DNA of 64,000 bases from Lagierella massiliensis (lineage in GTDB: Bacteria; Bacillota; Clostridia; Tissierellales; Peptoniphilaceae): NCBI RefSeq assembly GCF_001407835.1, contig NZ_CYUO01000005.1, forward strand, positions 868,001 through 932,000. The letters run 5' to 3'. The stretch's first letter is position 1; each line of letters begins with the position of its first letter. The position numbers and the translations under genes are program-made. The notes under the pieces are model-generated. The model was not told where the DNA came from. It saw only the letters and a list, made by a program, of their open reading frames with translations, and ran no database searches. Of the stretch, positions 44,630 through 53,217 are shown one piece after another.

Positions 44630-45318
44630 TATAAACTCCTTAAATAATCTACTTCTTCCTTTGTAAGTTTTCTAAATTTTCCTTCAGGTAGATAATTATC
44701 TTTTATTTTTCCAATAGAAATTCTCTTTAAGTCAACAACTTTGCATCCAATGTAATTAAACATTCTTCTAACTTGTCTATTTTTTCCTTCAGATATTGAT
44801 ATTTGATAATTATAATTAGAAATCTTTTTTATTTTGCATCTCTTTGTCAAATATCCATCCATTGGTATTCCTCTAATCAAGGTTTTTAAATCCACTTCTT
44901 TAGGTTTTTTATCTAATATTACCTCATAGGTTTTAAATATATCCTTCTTTGGATGAGTCAATTTATAAGTCAAATCCCCATCATTTGTAATAATAATTAT
45001 TCCCCTACTATCTTTATCAAGTCTTCCAACAGGATATAATCTTTCCTCTGATTTTACCAAATCAAGTACAGTTTTTTCTGCATGTGGATCTTTTACAGTT
45101 GATACATATCCAATAGGTTTGTTTAAAAGAAAATACTCGAATTTTTTAGATAATTTTACTTCTTTACCGTCTAACTTTATTATATCTTCCGGAGAAACTT
45201 TCACCCCAAGTTCTTTAACTACATCCTCATTTATACTGACTCTTCCCTGTGAAATTAATTCGTCAGCTTGCCTTCTTGAACAAACTCCACTGTGTGCAAG
45301 ATACTTATTAATCCTCAC
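44629..45318 (-). CDS. rluB: rRNA large-subunit pseudouridine synthase (RluB type)
   Basis: Isomerises uridine in 23S rRNA. The 229 residues have the S4 RNA-binding domain MRINKYLAHSGVCSRRQADEL, the RsuA-like catalytic part with the active Asp in YPVGRLDKDSRGII, and KNRQVRRMFNYIGCKVVDLKRI. Family assignment to RluB rather than RsuA follows the scpA-scpB-rluB order seen throughout Bacillota. The ATG overlaps the scpB stop by 11 bases. Confidence 0.93.
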   Translation of the reverse strand: MRINKYLAHSGVCSRRQADELISQGRVSINEDVVKELGVKVSPEDIIKLDGKEVKLSKKFEYFLLNKPIGYVSTVKDPHAEKTVLDLVKSEERLYPVGRLDKDSRGIIIITNDGDLTYKLTHPKKDIFKTYEVILDKKPKEVDLKTLIRGIPMDGYLTKRCKIKKISNYNYQISISEGKNRQVRRMFNYIGCKVVDLKRISIGKIKDNYLPEGKFRKLTKEEVDYLRSL

Positions 45319-45847
45319 TTTTATTTACCTCTAAAAATAATTGCTCTACCTCATTTTTTTGAGGAAGATGTTTTAAATCAACCAAATCAAATACTCTTAA
45401 AAATTCATCTGTTGTACCATATAGTATTGGTCTACCAATTTGTTCAAGTCTTCCAACTTCCATTATCAAATCTCTTGAAAGTAAAGTGTCGATAGGTCCT
45501 TGAGATCTAACTCCTCTTATCTCTTCAATTTCAACTCTAGTGATTGGTTGTTTATAAGCTATAATTGAAAGCACTTCCATTGATGAATTTGTAATGTTTT
45601 TATTATCATTCTTATTGACCAATTTCTTAACAAATTCTAAGTTACATTCTTTTGTAACATATTGAAAATTGTCACCATATTGTTTTAACTCAACTCCCCT
45701 GTCTGAAGAATTACAATCAGATACCATCTCCTTAAGTATCTTTTTAGTTTCTCCTGGAGTTTTTTCTATTATCTTTGCAATTTCTTTATATGAAAGGGGT
45801 TCTCCCCATATATATAATAATGACTCAATTATAGACTTATAATTCAT
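45308..45847 (-). CDS. scpB: Segregation and condensation protein B
   Basis: Winged-helix kleisin-interacting (Kite) subunit of the Smc-ScpAB condensin. Starts NYKSIIESLLYIWGEPLSYKE, and the second winged helix holds SSMEVLSIIAYKQPITRVEIEEIRG and GRPILYGTTDEFLRVF, family signatures. I chose the ATG at 45847, with AAGGTG five bases upstream, not the GTG two codons earlier. The rest of the complex, smc, lies 9 kb away at 54.5-58.0 kb. Confidence 0.95.
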   Translation of the reverse strand: MNYKSIIESLLYIWGEPLSYKEIAKIIEKTPGETKKILKEMVSDCNSSDRGVELKQYGDNFQYVTKECNLEFVKKLVNKNDNKNITNSSMEVLSIIAYKQPITRVEIEEIRGVRSQGPIDTLLSRDLIMEVGRLEQIGRPILYGTTDEFLRVFDLVDLKHLPQKNEVEQLFLEVNKSED

Positions 45848-46571
45848 CTTCACACCTTAATTCTATGAATATTTCATCAAAGTTTTCATCTTGATATAAT
45901 TTCACTTCATTTATTTTTAACAATTCCAATATAGAAAGAAATAGAGTTACAAGTTCGCTTACGTGCATATTATTATGGAAAAAATCAGAGAAATTCATTT
46001 TCTTTCCTGGAATTAACTTGTTTTTTATGATACTCATATATTCATCAACAGAAAATTCTTCTCTTTTCAAGATATCAAACTTTTCTAAATTCTTTTGCCT
46101 CTTATCAATTCTACTTATCACTTTAAATAATTCGTTGTAGAGTATTAATCCATCTCCAATTATTTTGTTCTCTGTTTTGTTTTCAAAAAAATCGGACAAA
46201 TCTTCCTGCAACTTAGGATATGAACTGTCCGCTTTATCTTTATGCTTTTGTAACTCTTGTGAAAGTTCCTTAATCTTTTTATATTCTCTAAGCCTTGTTA
46301 ATATCATTTCTTCTGTAACAGTTTCTTCTTCATCTAAAAACTCATTTTTTGGAAGTAATTTTTTTGACTTTATCTCAAGTAATGTACTTGCTAAAAAAAT
46401 AAAATCTGCTATATTTTCAGGATTTATAGTCTTTAATTCTTCAACTTCCCTTAAGAAATCTTCAGTTATGTCACTTAATTTTACAGTATAAATATCTATC
46501 TTATTTTTTTCAATTAAACTTAACAAGAGGTCAAATGGACCTTGAAAATAATCAGTTTCTATCTTATACAT
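45837..46571 (-). CDS. scpA: Segregation and condensation protein A
   Basis: The kleisin that bridges the Smc heads. The 244 residues begin YFQGPFDLLLSLIEKNKIDIY and continue with IADFIFLASTLLEIKSKKLLP, both hallmarks of ScpA. The C-terminal winged helix ends TLFLSILELLKINEVKLYQ. It overlaps scpB by 11 bases. ScpA and ScpB are expected to act in a 1:2 complex with Smc. Confidence 0.95.
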   Translation of the reverse strand: MYKIETDYFQGPFDLLLSLIEKNKIDIYTVKLSDITEDFLREVEELKTINPENIADFIFLASTLLEIKSKKLLPKNEFLDEEETVTEEMILTRLREYKKIKELSQELQKHKDKADSSYPKLQEDLSDFFENKTENKIIGDGLILYNELFKVISRIDKRQKNLEKFDILKREEFSVDEYMSIIKNKLIPGKKMNFSDFFHNNMHVSELVTLFLSILELLKINEVKLYQDENFDEIFIELRCEDEL

Positions 46572-46574
46572 ACT

Positions 46575-47192
46575 TTACCCCAACAAACCATACATAAATT
46601 TTAAAACAAAATCTGACATAGAGAGTACAACTTTTGAAATTGCACCTGTAAAAATAAGTGCAATCAATATCATATTTGTATATCTTTCCACACTAAGCAA
46701 TTTATAATTTACTTTATCTGGTAAAAATGTCATTACAATCTTTGAACCATCAAGTGGAGGTAATGGTATTAAATTAAATACTCCCAATAGCACATTGTAT
46801 TGTACCATAGACTTAACAAATAAAATTAAATAGGGATTCGCATCAACTCTTGATATCACAAAATTAAATATTACAAGAGATATAAAAGCGAGCAAAAAAT
46901 TGGTTATAACTCCTGAAATCGAAACTAAGAAATTACCCAATTTCTTTTTTCTAAAATTATAGGGGTTTATTGGTACAGGTTTCGCCCATCCAAAATGAAA
47001 TATTAAGAGTGATAACGTCCCAAGTGGAGACAAGTGTTTTAATGGATTTAAAGATAATCTTCCACTATCCTTTGCCGTGGTATCTCCCATGTAAAGTGCC
47101 GCTACTCCATGTGCGTTTTCATGTAATATTAAAGATACTAATAGTGCTGAGTAAATTACTATATAAGTTAATATAGTTTGTAAATTAAACAT
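46575..47192 (-). CDS. Site-2 protease family membrane metallopeptidase (M50)
   Basis: A 205-residue membrane protein with LILHENAHGVAALYMGD, the HExxH zinc site, GWAKPVPINPYNFRKKK, and FNLIPLPPLDGSKI as the second metal motif. Hydrophobic spans are at about 8-28, 90-115, 125-140 and 175-200. It is the short form without a PDZ domain; the family cleaves proteins in the membrane, but the substrate is unknown. It is next to scpA in many Bacillota. It overlaps the Nudix gene by eight bases. Confidence 0.92.
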   Translation of the reverse strand: MFNLQTILTYIVIYSALLVSLILHENAHGVAALYMGDTTAKDSGRLSLNPLKHLSPLGTLSLLIFHFGWAKPVPINPYNFRKKKLGNFLVSISGVITNFLLAFISLVIFNFVISRVDANPYLILFVKSMVQYNVLLGVFNLIPLPPLDGSKIVMTFLPDKVNYKLLSVERYTNMILIALIFTGAISKVVLSMSDFVLKFMYGLLG

Positions 47193-47721
47193 TTTTATCC
47201 CTTTTACTCTTTAAATATAGCAATCCTATAATCGTCTTTGAATCTTCAATTTTACCTTCTTCAATCATATTCAACGCCTCTTCTAATGAGTACTCTTCTA
47301 TCTTTAAGTCTTCTCCTTCATCACCTTCTAATGGACTTGGAAATAATTCAGTTGCTAAAAAATATGACATCTTTTCATCTGTAAATCCGGGAGATGAATA
47401 TGAGTCAAATAGATATTCATAATCCTTTGCATCAAATTTTATTTCTTCTTGTAACTCTCTTTTAGCGGCTTCTTTAGGAAGCTCATTCGACTCAATAAGT
47501 CCAGCTGGAAGTTCAATTAACTCTTTGTCAACAGCTTTCCTATATTGACGAACAAATATGACTTTTTCATCCTTTAATGCAATTATTGTAACTGCATTCG
47601 CATGTTCAACTATTTCTCTTTTTGAATATTTTCTATTCTTAAGTTCGACAGTATCAACTCTTAAGTTTAAGATTCTACCTTCATATATCATTTCAGATTT
47701 TATCGTCTGTTCTTTACTCAT
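47185..47721 (-). CDS. Nudix hydrolase (ADP-ribose pyrophosphatase-like)
   Basis: 178 residues after the ATG at 47721; the longer frame begins in recN. The fold fits NudF/ADP-ribose pyrophosphatase: IVEHANAVTIIALKDEKVIFVRQYRKAVDKELIELPAGLIE. The Nudix box reads GLIESNELPKEAAKRELQEEI, with the catalytic REL-QEE intact, but the usual Gly after EE-x is Lys (EEIKF). The ATG follows the recN TAA by one base and GAAGGAG by nine. Substrate probably ADP-ribose, from family similarity. Confidence 0.9.
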   Translation of the reverse strand: MSKEQTIKSEMIYEGRILNLRVDTVELKNRKYSKREIVEHANAVTIIALKDEKVIFVRQYRKAVDKELIELPAGLIESNELPKEAAKRELQEEIKFDAKDYEYLFDSYSSPGFTDEKMSYFLATELFPSPLEGDEGEDLKIEEYSLEEALNMIEEGKIEDSKTIIGLLYLKSKRDKNV

Positions 47722-47722
47722 C

Positions 47723-49423
47723 TTATTTCTCTCCTTCGTTAAATTGGAACTTGCCCTGTTCAATCATATCAACTGCCTGTTTGATTGTATTTTCAGTTAT
47801 GTCAATTCCTCCTATTAACCTGGAAATTTCCATTACTCTCTCTTTTTCATCTATAGCTCTGATATTTGAAATTGTATCTAAATCACGCTCACTTTTTTCT
47901 ATTAGCATATGCGATGATGCAAGTGATGCTATTTGTGCAAGGTGTGATATTGTTATTATCTGTCTGGACTTTGAAATCATTTGTAACTTCTCTCCAACAA
48001 GAATAGCTGTTCGTCCACTAATACCAGTATCAACTTCATCAAATATCAAAGTATCCACATTGTCCACTGAAGCTAAGGATGTTTTTAATGCCAACATTAT
48101 TCTTGAAAGCTCTCCTCCAGAAGCAACTTTATTCAAAGGCATCAACGGCTGACCCACATTTGTAGAGATATTAAACTCCACTATGTCCTTTCCCATTGAC
48201 GTGATTTTTTCATCTTCAAAAAAAACAATAGAAAACTTTGCATTTGGCATATTTAAGCCTTTTACATTTTTAAGAATATCCTTTTCAAGATTTTTGCTTA
48301 CTTTCTTTCGTATATCTGTCAGCCTACTACATAGATTTTTACAATCCAAATGCTTTTTATTAATCTCTTTATTCAGTATTTCAATATTTTCTTCTATCTT
48401 TTCTAATATATCAAGTCTTTCCTTAGATTTTTCTCTAAAGTCTATTAATTCTGAAATATCTGATCCATATTTTCTCTTCAGATTTGTAATATTCAATATG
48501 GTTTCATCAAGTAAATGTAATTTTTCTTCATCATAGTACAAGCCGTTTTGATAGTTTTCTATATCTCTATAAACATCTTCAAGTTCATAGTATGAAGACT
48601 CTATTCTATCAGATATTTCAGTTAAATCCAAATCCAGCTCTTTTAACTCCAAAAGCTCAGATACAATCTCAGATAGAGAGCCTAAAACATCAAAGTTTCC
48701 AAATTCACTACCCTTTAAGTTTTCAGATATGCCTGATATAGACATTTTTATCCTATCGATATTACTAAGAACCTTAAATTCATTTTCAATTTCTCTTTCA
48801 TCAAAATTTTCCAAGTCAATGCTCTCTAACTCTTCAATCTGAAACCTTAAAATATCCTTTTCTCTATCTATTTCTTCAGAACTTAAGCTAAGACTTGAAA
48901 GTTCTTTTTTTAAATTTTGTAATTCCTTAAGTTTTTTATCTAAGTCATTCAAAATATTTTTGTTTCCTTCTGGACTGAAATCATCTAATATTTTTATATA
49001 GTTAGATTTGTTCAAAAGGGTTTGATTTTCATTTTGACTATGAATATCTATAAGATCTTTCATCATTTCTTTTAAAAAGCTTAAAGTAACATTTCTACCA
49101 TTAATTCTGTTGTTACTTATTCCTGACTTCTGTGATTCCCTTGTTACAATGAGAACACCATCTTCTAATTCATACCCCATCTCTTTAAATCTATTTAATT
49201 TTTCTTCTGATGATATAATAAATTTTCCTTCTACAATTGAAGAATTTCCATATTTACCAATATAAGACTTTTGAAATCTGTCCCCTATCAGAAGCTTAAG
49301 TGCATTTACAAGTATTGTCTTACCTGCTCCAGTTTCACCAGTGATTACATTGAAATTTGAATCGAATTCAACTTGCAACTTTTCAATAATAACAAAATTT
49401 TGAATATAAAGTTCAGCTAACAT
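47723..49423 (-). CDS. recN: DNA repair protein RecN
   Basis: SMC-like ATPase for double-strand break repair; 566 residues, full length. Half-ATPase with P-loop VITGETGAGKTILVNALKL (about 28-46), coiled coils, then a C-terminal signature LNKVASGGELSRIMLALK and Walker B LIFDEVDTGISGRTAILV, plus TISHLAQIAS. It sits 11 bases after argR, as in B. subtilis, Clostridia and relatives, and overlaps no gene at its end. Confidence 0.97.
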   Translation of the reverse strand: MLAELYIQNFVIIEKLQVEFDSNFNVITGETGAGKTILVNALKLLIGDRFQKSYIGKYGNSSIVEGKFIISSEEKLNRFKEMGYELEDGVLIVTRESQKSGISNNRINGRNVTLSFLKEMMKDLIDIHSQNENQTLLNKSNYIKILDDFSPEGNKNILNDLDKKLKELQNLKKELSSLSLSSEEIDREKDILRFQIEELESIDLENFDEREIENEFKVLSNIDRIKMSISGISENLKGSEFGNFDVLGSLSEIVSELLELKELDLDLTEISDRIESSYYELEDVYRDIENYQNGLYYDEEKLHLLDETILNITNLKRKYGSDISELIDFREKSKERLDILEKIEENIEILNKEINKKHLDCKNLCSRLTDIRKKVSKNLEKDILKNVKGLNMPNAKFSIVFFEDEKITSMGKDIVEFNISTNVGQPLMPLNKVASGGELSRIMLALKTSLASVDNVDTLIFDEVDTGISGRTAILVGEKLQMISKSRQIITISHLAQIASLASSHMLIEKSERDLDTISNIRAIDEKERVMEISRLIGGIDITENTIKQAVDMIEQGKFQFNEGEK

Positions 49424-49434
49424 TGTTCCTCTCT

Positions 49435-49887
49435 TTATTTCATCAATGCTTTAATCTCATCTACAACTTCATCAAGTTTGTTTTTATCATCTACTGCTAT
49501 AAAAATTATATCATTTCCTGATAGAATACCACTAATATGCTTTATCTTCGCATTTGTAATTGGTACAGCTGAAACAGTTGCAGTATGAGAAATAGTCTTT
49601 ACGATAACCATTTCACCATTGTGTTCAATACTTAGAACTGCTGATTTAAAAATCTTATCAAGTCTTTCATTTAAAGAATCATGAACAGTATCTATCACAG
49701 AATAGTGATATTCCCCGTCTTTTGTCTGTACTTTTGTAATTCTTAATTCCTTTATATCTCTTGATATGGTTGCTTGAGTAGCAAAAACTTCATTTTCTTC
49801 AAGTAATTCTGATAATTCTTCTTGTGTTCTTATTTCATACTTATCAACCAAGTCAAGAATCAATCTTTGTCTTGCATATTTTTTCAT
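49435..49887 (-). CDS. argR: Arginine repressor
   Basis: A 150-residue ArgR/AhrC protein. The N-terminal winged helix has RQRLILDLVDKYEIRTQEEL and the recognition part ATQATISRDIKELRITKV; the C-terminal hexamer and arginine site carries GNDIIFIAVDDKNKLDEVVDEI. The ATG follows AAGGAG. It starts the 13-gene run from its own promoter. No arginine biosynthesis or arginine deiminase gene is in the window. ArgR often regulates itself, so an ARG-like box in its upstream region is plausible, but I did not recognise one. Confidence 0.95.
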   Translation of the reverse strand: MKKYARQRLILDLVDKYEIRTQEELSELLEENEVFATQATISRDIKELRITKVQTKDGEYHYSVIDTVHDSLNERLDKIFKSAVLSIEHNGEMVIVKTISHTATVSAVPITNAKIKHISGILSGNDIIFIAVDDKNKLDEVVDEIKALMK

Positions 49888-49916
49888 ATAATACTCCTTA
49901 CATAAGTATATCTTTT

Positions 49917-49945
49917 AATATATGTAATCTCTTTGATTTTGCCAA
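49917..49945 (-). promoter_or_regulatory. argR promoter
   Basis: Minus strand TTGGCA, 17 bases, TATATT, 30 bases ahead of the argR ATG. It would drive the run to 39 kb. Confidence 0.68.
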
Positions 49946-49971
49946 AGTAACTTATATGAATATGATAATAA

Positions 49972-49986
49972 GAGCTTAAAAAGCTC
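49972..49986 (-). terminator. Weak hairpin after ispA
   Basis: GAGCTT, three bases, AAGCTC, then TTATTATC. Only six pairs and a poor T run, immediately after the ispA stop; some read-through into argR is possible. Confidence 0.45.
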
Positions 49987-50829
49987 CTATATATCTCGAT
50001 TAATAAATTCCTTCGTCAAATTCTCTAAAAAATCTGTGTTTTTATTTAAAGATTTTAGACATTTCATAGCTTTTTTTGAATGCTTATGAATAAGGTCTAT
50101 AATCTCTTCCTTATCTTTAATTAAAGTTGCATAAGTAAGTTTCGAAGATTCTAAATCTTCCTCATAATCAAGCATATCGTCCCTAAGTTGAAATGCTATT
50201 CCAAAATTATACCCAAACTCTTCTGATAGAGATATTTCTTCTTTAGTCGCTCCTGCCGTTATTGCAGCGCATTTGCAAGAAGCTTTGATGAGTCCACAAG
50301 TCTTTTTATCATACATATCAAAAAAATCTGACTTATTCTCAAGCTTATTTTGAATATCTAAAACCTGTCCATAAATCATTCCATCATAGCCTGATTGGGA
50401 ATAAAAATATTTTGAAGCTTCAATAAAATTATCTTTATTGTCTGATTTTGATATTGCCATAAGAATTTTTTCCATACTCTTGTTGAGAAGACCATCTCCA
50501 ATTAATATAGCCATATCTTCACCAAATTTTTTATGAACAGTTGGTTTGCCTCTTCTCATATCGTCGTTATCCATAGCTGGAAGATCATCATGAACAAGTG
50601 AGTAGTTATGAATTAATTCTATTGCATACGCAAAATCTTTACAAGGTTCATCAACTTCTTTAAATAGACTATAGAACTCAACGAATAAAATCGGTCTAAG
50701 TCTCTTGCCGTTATTCATCAAAGAATAAAATGAACCATCTTCTAAAATATTTTTATCGTTAAAAATACTTTTAAGTCCTTTGTTTATAAATCTCTTTCTT
50801 AATTCAAATTCTTCAATAAAATTATTCAT
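49987..50829 (-). CDS. ispA: Short-chain polyprenyl diphosphate synthase (FPP synthase-like)
   Basis: Condenses IPP with allylic diphosphates to make farnesyl or geranylgeranyl diphosphate. The 280 residues have the first Asp-rich motif in HDDLPAMDNDDMRRGK (DDxx(xx)D), the second in FQLRDDMLDYEED, and GKRLRPIL near the start. Residues before the first motif are bulky Tyr-Ser-Leu, usual for FPP. The ATG at 50829 is preferred over the GTG one codon before; it overlaps xseB by eight bases. The dxs, tlyA and nadK genes that usually stand between ispA and argR are missing. Confidence 0.93.
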   Translation of the reverse strand: MNNFIEEFELRKRFINKGLKSIFNDKNILEDGSFYSLMNNGKRLRPILFVEFYSLFKEVDEPCKDFAYAIELIHNYSLVHDDLPAMDNDDMRRGKPTVHKKFGEDMAILIGDGLLNKSMEKILMAISKSDNKDNFIEASKYFYSQSGYDGMIYGQVLDIQNKLENKSDFFDMYDKKTCGLIKASCKCAAITAGATKEEISLSEEFGYNFGIAFQLRDDMLDYEEDLESSKLTYATLIKDKEEIIDLIHKHSKKAMKCLKSLNKNTDFLENLTKEFINRDI

Positions 50830-51055
50830 CACTATTTAATATATTTGGGTCAAAATCAGACTCTCCATCCTCTGTCATCATTCTAATTTTACCCTCTTCC
50901 CTATCTAATATTTCCATTAATTTTTTATGATGCATTAGTGCCTCTTCATAAAGTTTAACATTTTCTTCTAAAGTAATATTGTCATCTTCAAGCTTTTCCA
51001 ATATTTCTTCCAATCTATTTAAACTATCTTCATAGTTTGAAAAATTATTTTCCAT
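50822..51055 (-). CDS. xseB: Exodeoxyribonuclease VII small subunit
   Basis: 77 residues. The conserved XseB block is NYEDSLNRLEEILEKLEDDNITLEENVKLYEEALMHHKKL, a long helix that pairs with XseA. The ATG at 51055 has AAGGAG eight bases upstream; the earlier TTG has only two bases of spacing. It overlaps xseA by eleven bases. It lies between xseA and ispA as in most Bacillota. Confidence 0.95.
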   Translation of the reverse strand: MENNFSNYEDSLNRLEEILEKLEDDNITLEENVKLYEEALMHHKKLMEILDREEGKIRMMTEDGESDFDPNILNSDE

Positions 51056-52382
51056 TTTCAATACTCCTTACTTCTGTAGTAGCTATACCATCTTCAAAAT
51101 GAAGTTCTAATAACTCTCCAACTTTTAAGCTCTTTGCTGAGTTGATATATGCGCCTTTTGATGTAGCTCTAATATACCCAAGTTTTTTTATCCTTAAATC
51201 ATTATGCAATTCAACCCTTGTTTGCAATTCTTTTAATTTCAATCTTTCCTGATTTAGTTTTGCAAATGTTTTTATCTTTATGATTTTTTTAATATTGTTT
51301 AATTCGTCCTTTGTCAACTCAATTCTTTGAATTGGATTATGTTCCATTAGGTATATACTAAATTTTTCTAACCTGTCTCTTTCTTTAATTATATTTAGCT
51401 TAACTTGCCTATCTATTCTAAGATTTAACTTTTGATTTTCTTCTTTCAATTTGCATATCTTATCTAATGGGTTGTAGACTTTAATCAAACTAAAATAATA
51501 ATCCAACTTTTTTCTCTCTTCTATAAAGTAATTAGAGTAAGCCTTCTCAATTAAATTTAATTTCTTATTCAAGTTTTCTTTTAAATCCACAAGATTTGGC
51601 GTACAAAGTTCTGCGGCTGCTGTTGGAGTAGCTGCTCTTAAATCTGAAACAAAATCGGATAGCATATTATCTACTTCATGACCTACTGCAGAAATTATTG
51701 GTTTTTTTGAGTTAAATATCTTTAAAAGTAATTCTTCATCATTAAAGCAATTTAAATCTTCAAAGGAACCTCCCCCTCGACCTATTACAATAAAATCTAT
51801 AAATTCATAGGAATTTAAAACTTCTATCCCGTTTATCAAACTCTTCGGTGCATTCTGTCCTTGTACTATTGCTGGATAAATATATATATTTACAATTGGA
51901 AATCTTCTTCTTATAGTTGTGATAATATCTCTAATAGCAGCCCCGTTAGGTGATGTTACTACTCCAATATTCTTAGGCATTTTAGTTATCTGACGTTTAT
52001 GACTTTCATCAAAGTAACCTAACTCTTTAAATTTTTCTTTCAGTAATTCATATTGTCTATAGATATCTCCAATACCTGTGTTTATAACTTCTTTAACGAG
52101 GAGCTGATAATAACCGCCCTTCTCATATGTTATTACACTTGCTCTCAACGAAATCTTATCTCCATCTGAAAGTTGTAAAGTTTTAGAAATCTCCATATTT
52201 CTGAAAATAATACATTTAATCGAAGCTTCTTCATCCTTTAGGCTAAAATAGATATTTCCAGAAGATTTTTTAAAATTAGAGACTTCTCCCTCAACAAATA
52301 CATTTATCAGCATAGGATCTCTTTTTAATAGAGTTGAAATATATTTACTTATTTCTGATACAGTAAAGGCTTTACTATTCAT
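51045..52382 (-). CDS. xseA: Exodeoxyribonuclease VII large subunit
   Basis: Catalytic subunit that degrades single-stranded DNA in both directions. About 445 residues. The N-terminal OB fold begins [24 protein letters not shown], and the catalytic core has [23 protein letters not shown] with [27 protein letters not shown]. Long helices follow. ATG at 52382 (GGTGAGG upstream) is favoured over the GTG three codons earlier; it overlaps the nusB end by eight bases. Confidence 0.96.
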   Translation of the reverse strand: MNSKAFTVSEISKYISTLLKRDPMLINVFVEGEVSNFKKSSGNIYFSLKDEEASIKCIIFRNMEISKTLQLSDGDKISLRASVITYEKGGYYQLLVKEVINTGIGDIYRQYELLKEKFKELGYFDESHKRQITKMPKNIGVVTSPNGAAIRDIITTIRRRFPIVNIYIYPAIVQGQNAPKSLINGIEVLNSYEFIDFIVIGRGGGSFEDLNCFNDEELLLKIFNSKKPIISAVGHEVDNMLSDFVSDLRAATPTAAAELCTPNLVDLKENLNKKLNLIEKAYSNYFIEERKKLDYYFSLIKVYNPLDKICKLKEENQKLNLRIDRQVKLNIIKERDRLEKFSIYLMEHNPIQRIELTKDELNNIKKIIKIKTFAKLNQERLKLKELQTRVELHNDLRIKKLGYIRATSKGAYINSAKSLKVGELLELHFEDGIATTEVRSIENGK

Positions 52383-52782
52383 TAACCTCACCTTTTGAAA
52401 TACTTCCTAATACGCCATTTATAAATCTATAGGAGTCTTCCGATGAATATTTTTTTGCTATCTCAACAGCTTCGTTAATAGCAACTCTATCTGGAATATT
52501 ATCATCATAAATAATTTCATTTGTAGCAACTCTTAATATGGACTTATCTATACAATATAGCCTATTAAAGTCCCATCCTATCAAATTATCTTTTATTTTT
52601 TCATCAATTTCATCAAGATTATCTATTATCGAAAAAATTGAACTCTCTATAAAATCTCTATGTTTTTCATCTATCTCAAAGTGATTAATAAACACTTCGA
52701 CATCTTCTTTGTCAAATACTTCATTAATAGTAATTTGGAAAATAAATTTTACAATCCATTCTCTGGCTTCTTTTCTATTCAA
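52375..52782 (-). CDS. nusB: Transcription antitermination factor NusB (TTG start)
   Basis: Binds boxA with NusE (S10) in rRNA antitermination. The reading frame opens ten codons earlier, but the TTG at 52782 gives [17 protein letters not shown], the usual NusB beginning, with GGAGG four bases before it. This start leaves 135 residues. The family parts [30 protein letters not shown] are present. A terminator hairpin ends nine bases before the ribosome site, in the supposed extra coding part, which argues against the longer frame. Confidence 0.93.
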   Translation of the reverse strand: MNRKEAREWIVKFIFQITINEVFDKEDVEVFINHFEIDEKHRDFIESSIFSIIDNLDEIDEKIKDNLIGWDFNRLYCIDKSILRVATNEIIYDDNIPDRVAINEAVEIAKKYSSEDSYRFINGVLGSISKGEVNE

Positions 52783-52793
52783 AATTCCTCCAT

Positions 52794-52820
52794 AAAAAAT
52801 CCCTCTTATCACAAGAGGGA
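52794..52820 (-). terminator. Terminator between asp23 and nusB
   Basis: TCCCTCTT, five bases, AAGAGGGA, then TTTTTT in the minus direction. It follows the asp23 stop by six bases and is followed by the nusB ribosome site only five bases later. Any nusB transcript from the asp23 promoter must cross it. Confidence 0.9.
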
Positions 52821-52826
52821 TAAAAT

Positions 52827-53165
52827 CTAATATATACCAACAACACTTGTGTTTACTTGTGACACATTCAAACCTGTAAAGTTTTCTACATTTTCTTTTA
52901 TTTTTTCTTGAATATTTCTTGAAACCTCAGGAATTCTAACTCCCATTTTTAAAATTACATTTACATTAATATTCACAAAATCTCTACCAACATTCACTTG
53001 TACAGCTCTTGAAGCACCTCTTATGCCGTCGGTGATTCTTTCTCCTAATCCACCTGCAAGCCCTGCTACTCCTTCAATTTCTAATGTAGATGTGCTTGCA
53101 ATTTTGTTTATAATCTCGTTTGATATCTTTACAGTTCCATTTTCAAATTTATTTTTATTCAACAT
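52827..53165 (-). CDS. Asp23/Gls24 family envelope stress protein
   Basis: 112 residues of the Asp23 (DUF322) family: [27 protein letters not shown], then [57 protein letters not shown]. It probably lines the membrane through a partner such as AmaP, but no partner is here. The ATG at 53165 has GGGGG five bases upstream, so I use it rather than four codons earlier. A small asp23 gene in front of nusB is standard in Clostridia. Confidence 0.93.
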   Translation of the reverse strand: MLNKNKFENGTVKISNEIINKIASTSTLEIEGVAGLAGGLGERITDGIRGASRAVQVNVGRDFVNINVNVILKMGVRIPEVSRNIQEKIKENVENFTGLNVSQVNTSVVGIY

Positions 53166-53180
53166 ATTATCCCCCATTTC

Positions 53181-53209
53181 ATTTTAACAAATGTTATAAT
53201 TCATTGCAA
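53181..53209 (-). promoter_or_regulatory. asp23 promoter
   Basis: Minus strand TTGCAA, 17 bases, TAAAAT with TG one base before the -10; 16 bases ahead of the ATG. Confidence 0.65.
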
Positions 53210-53217
53210 TAAAGTAG

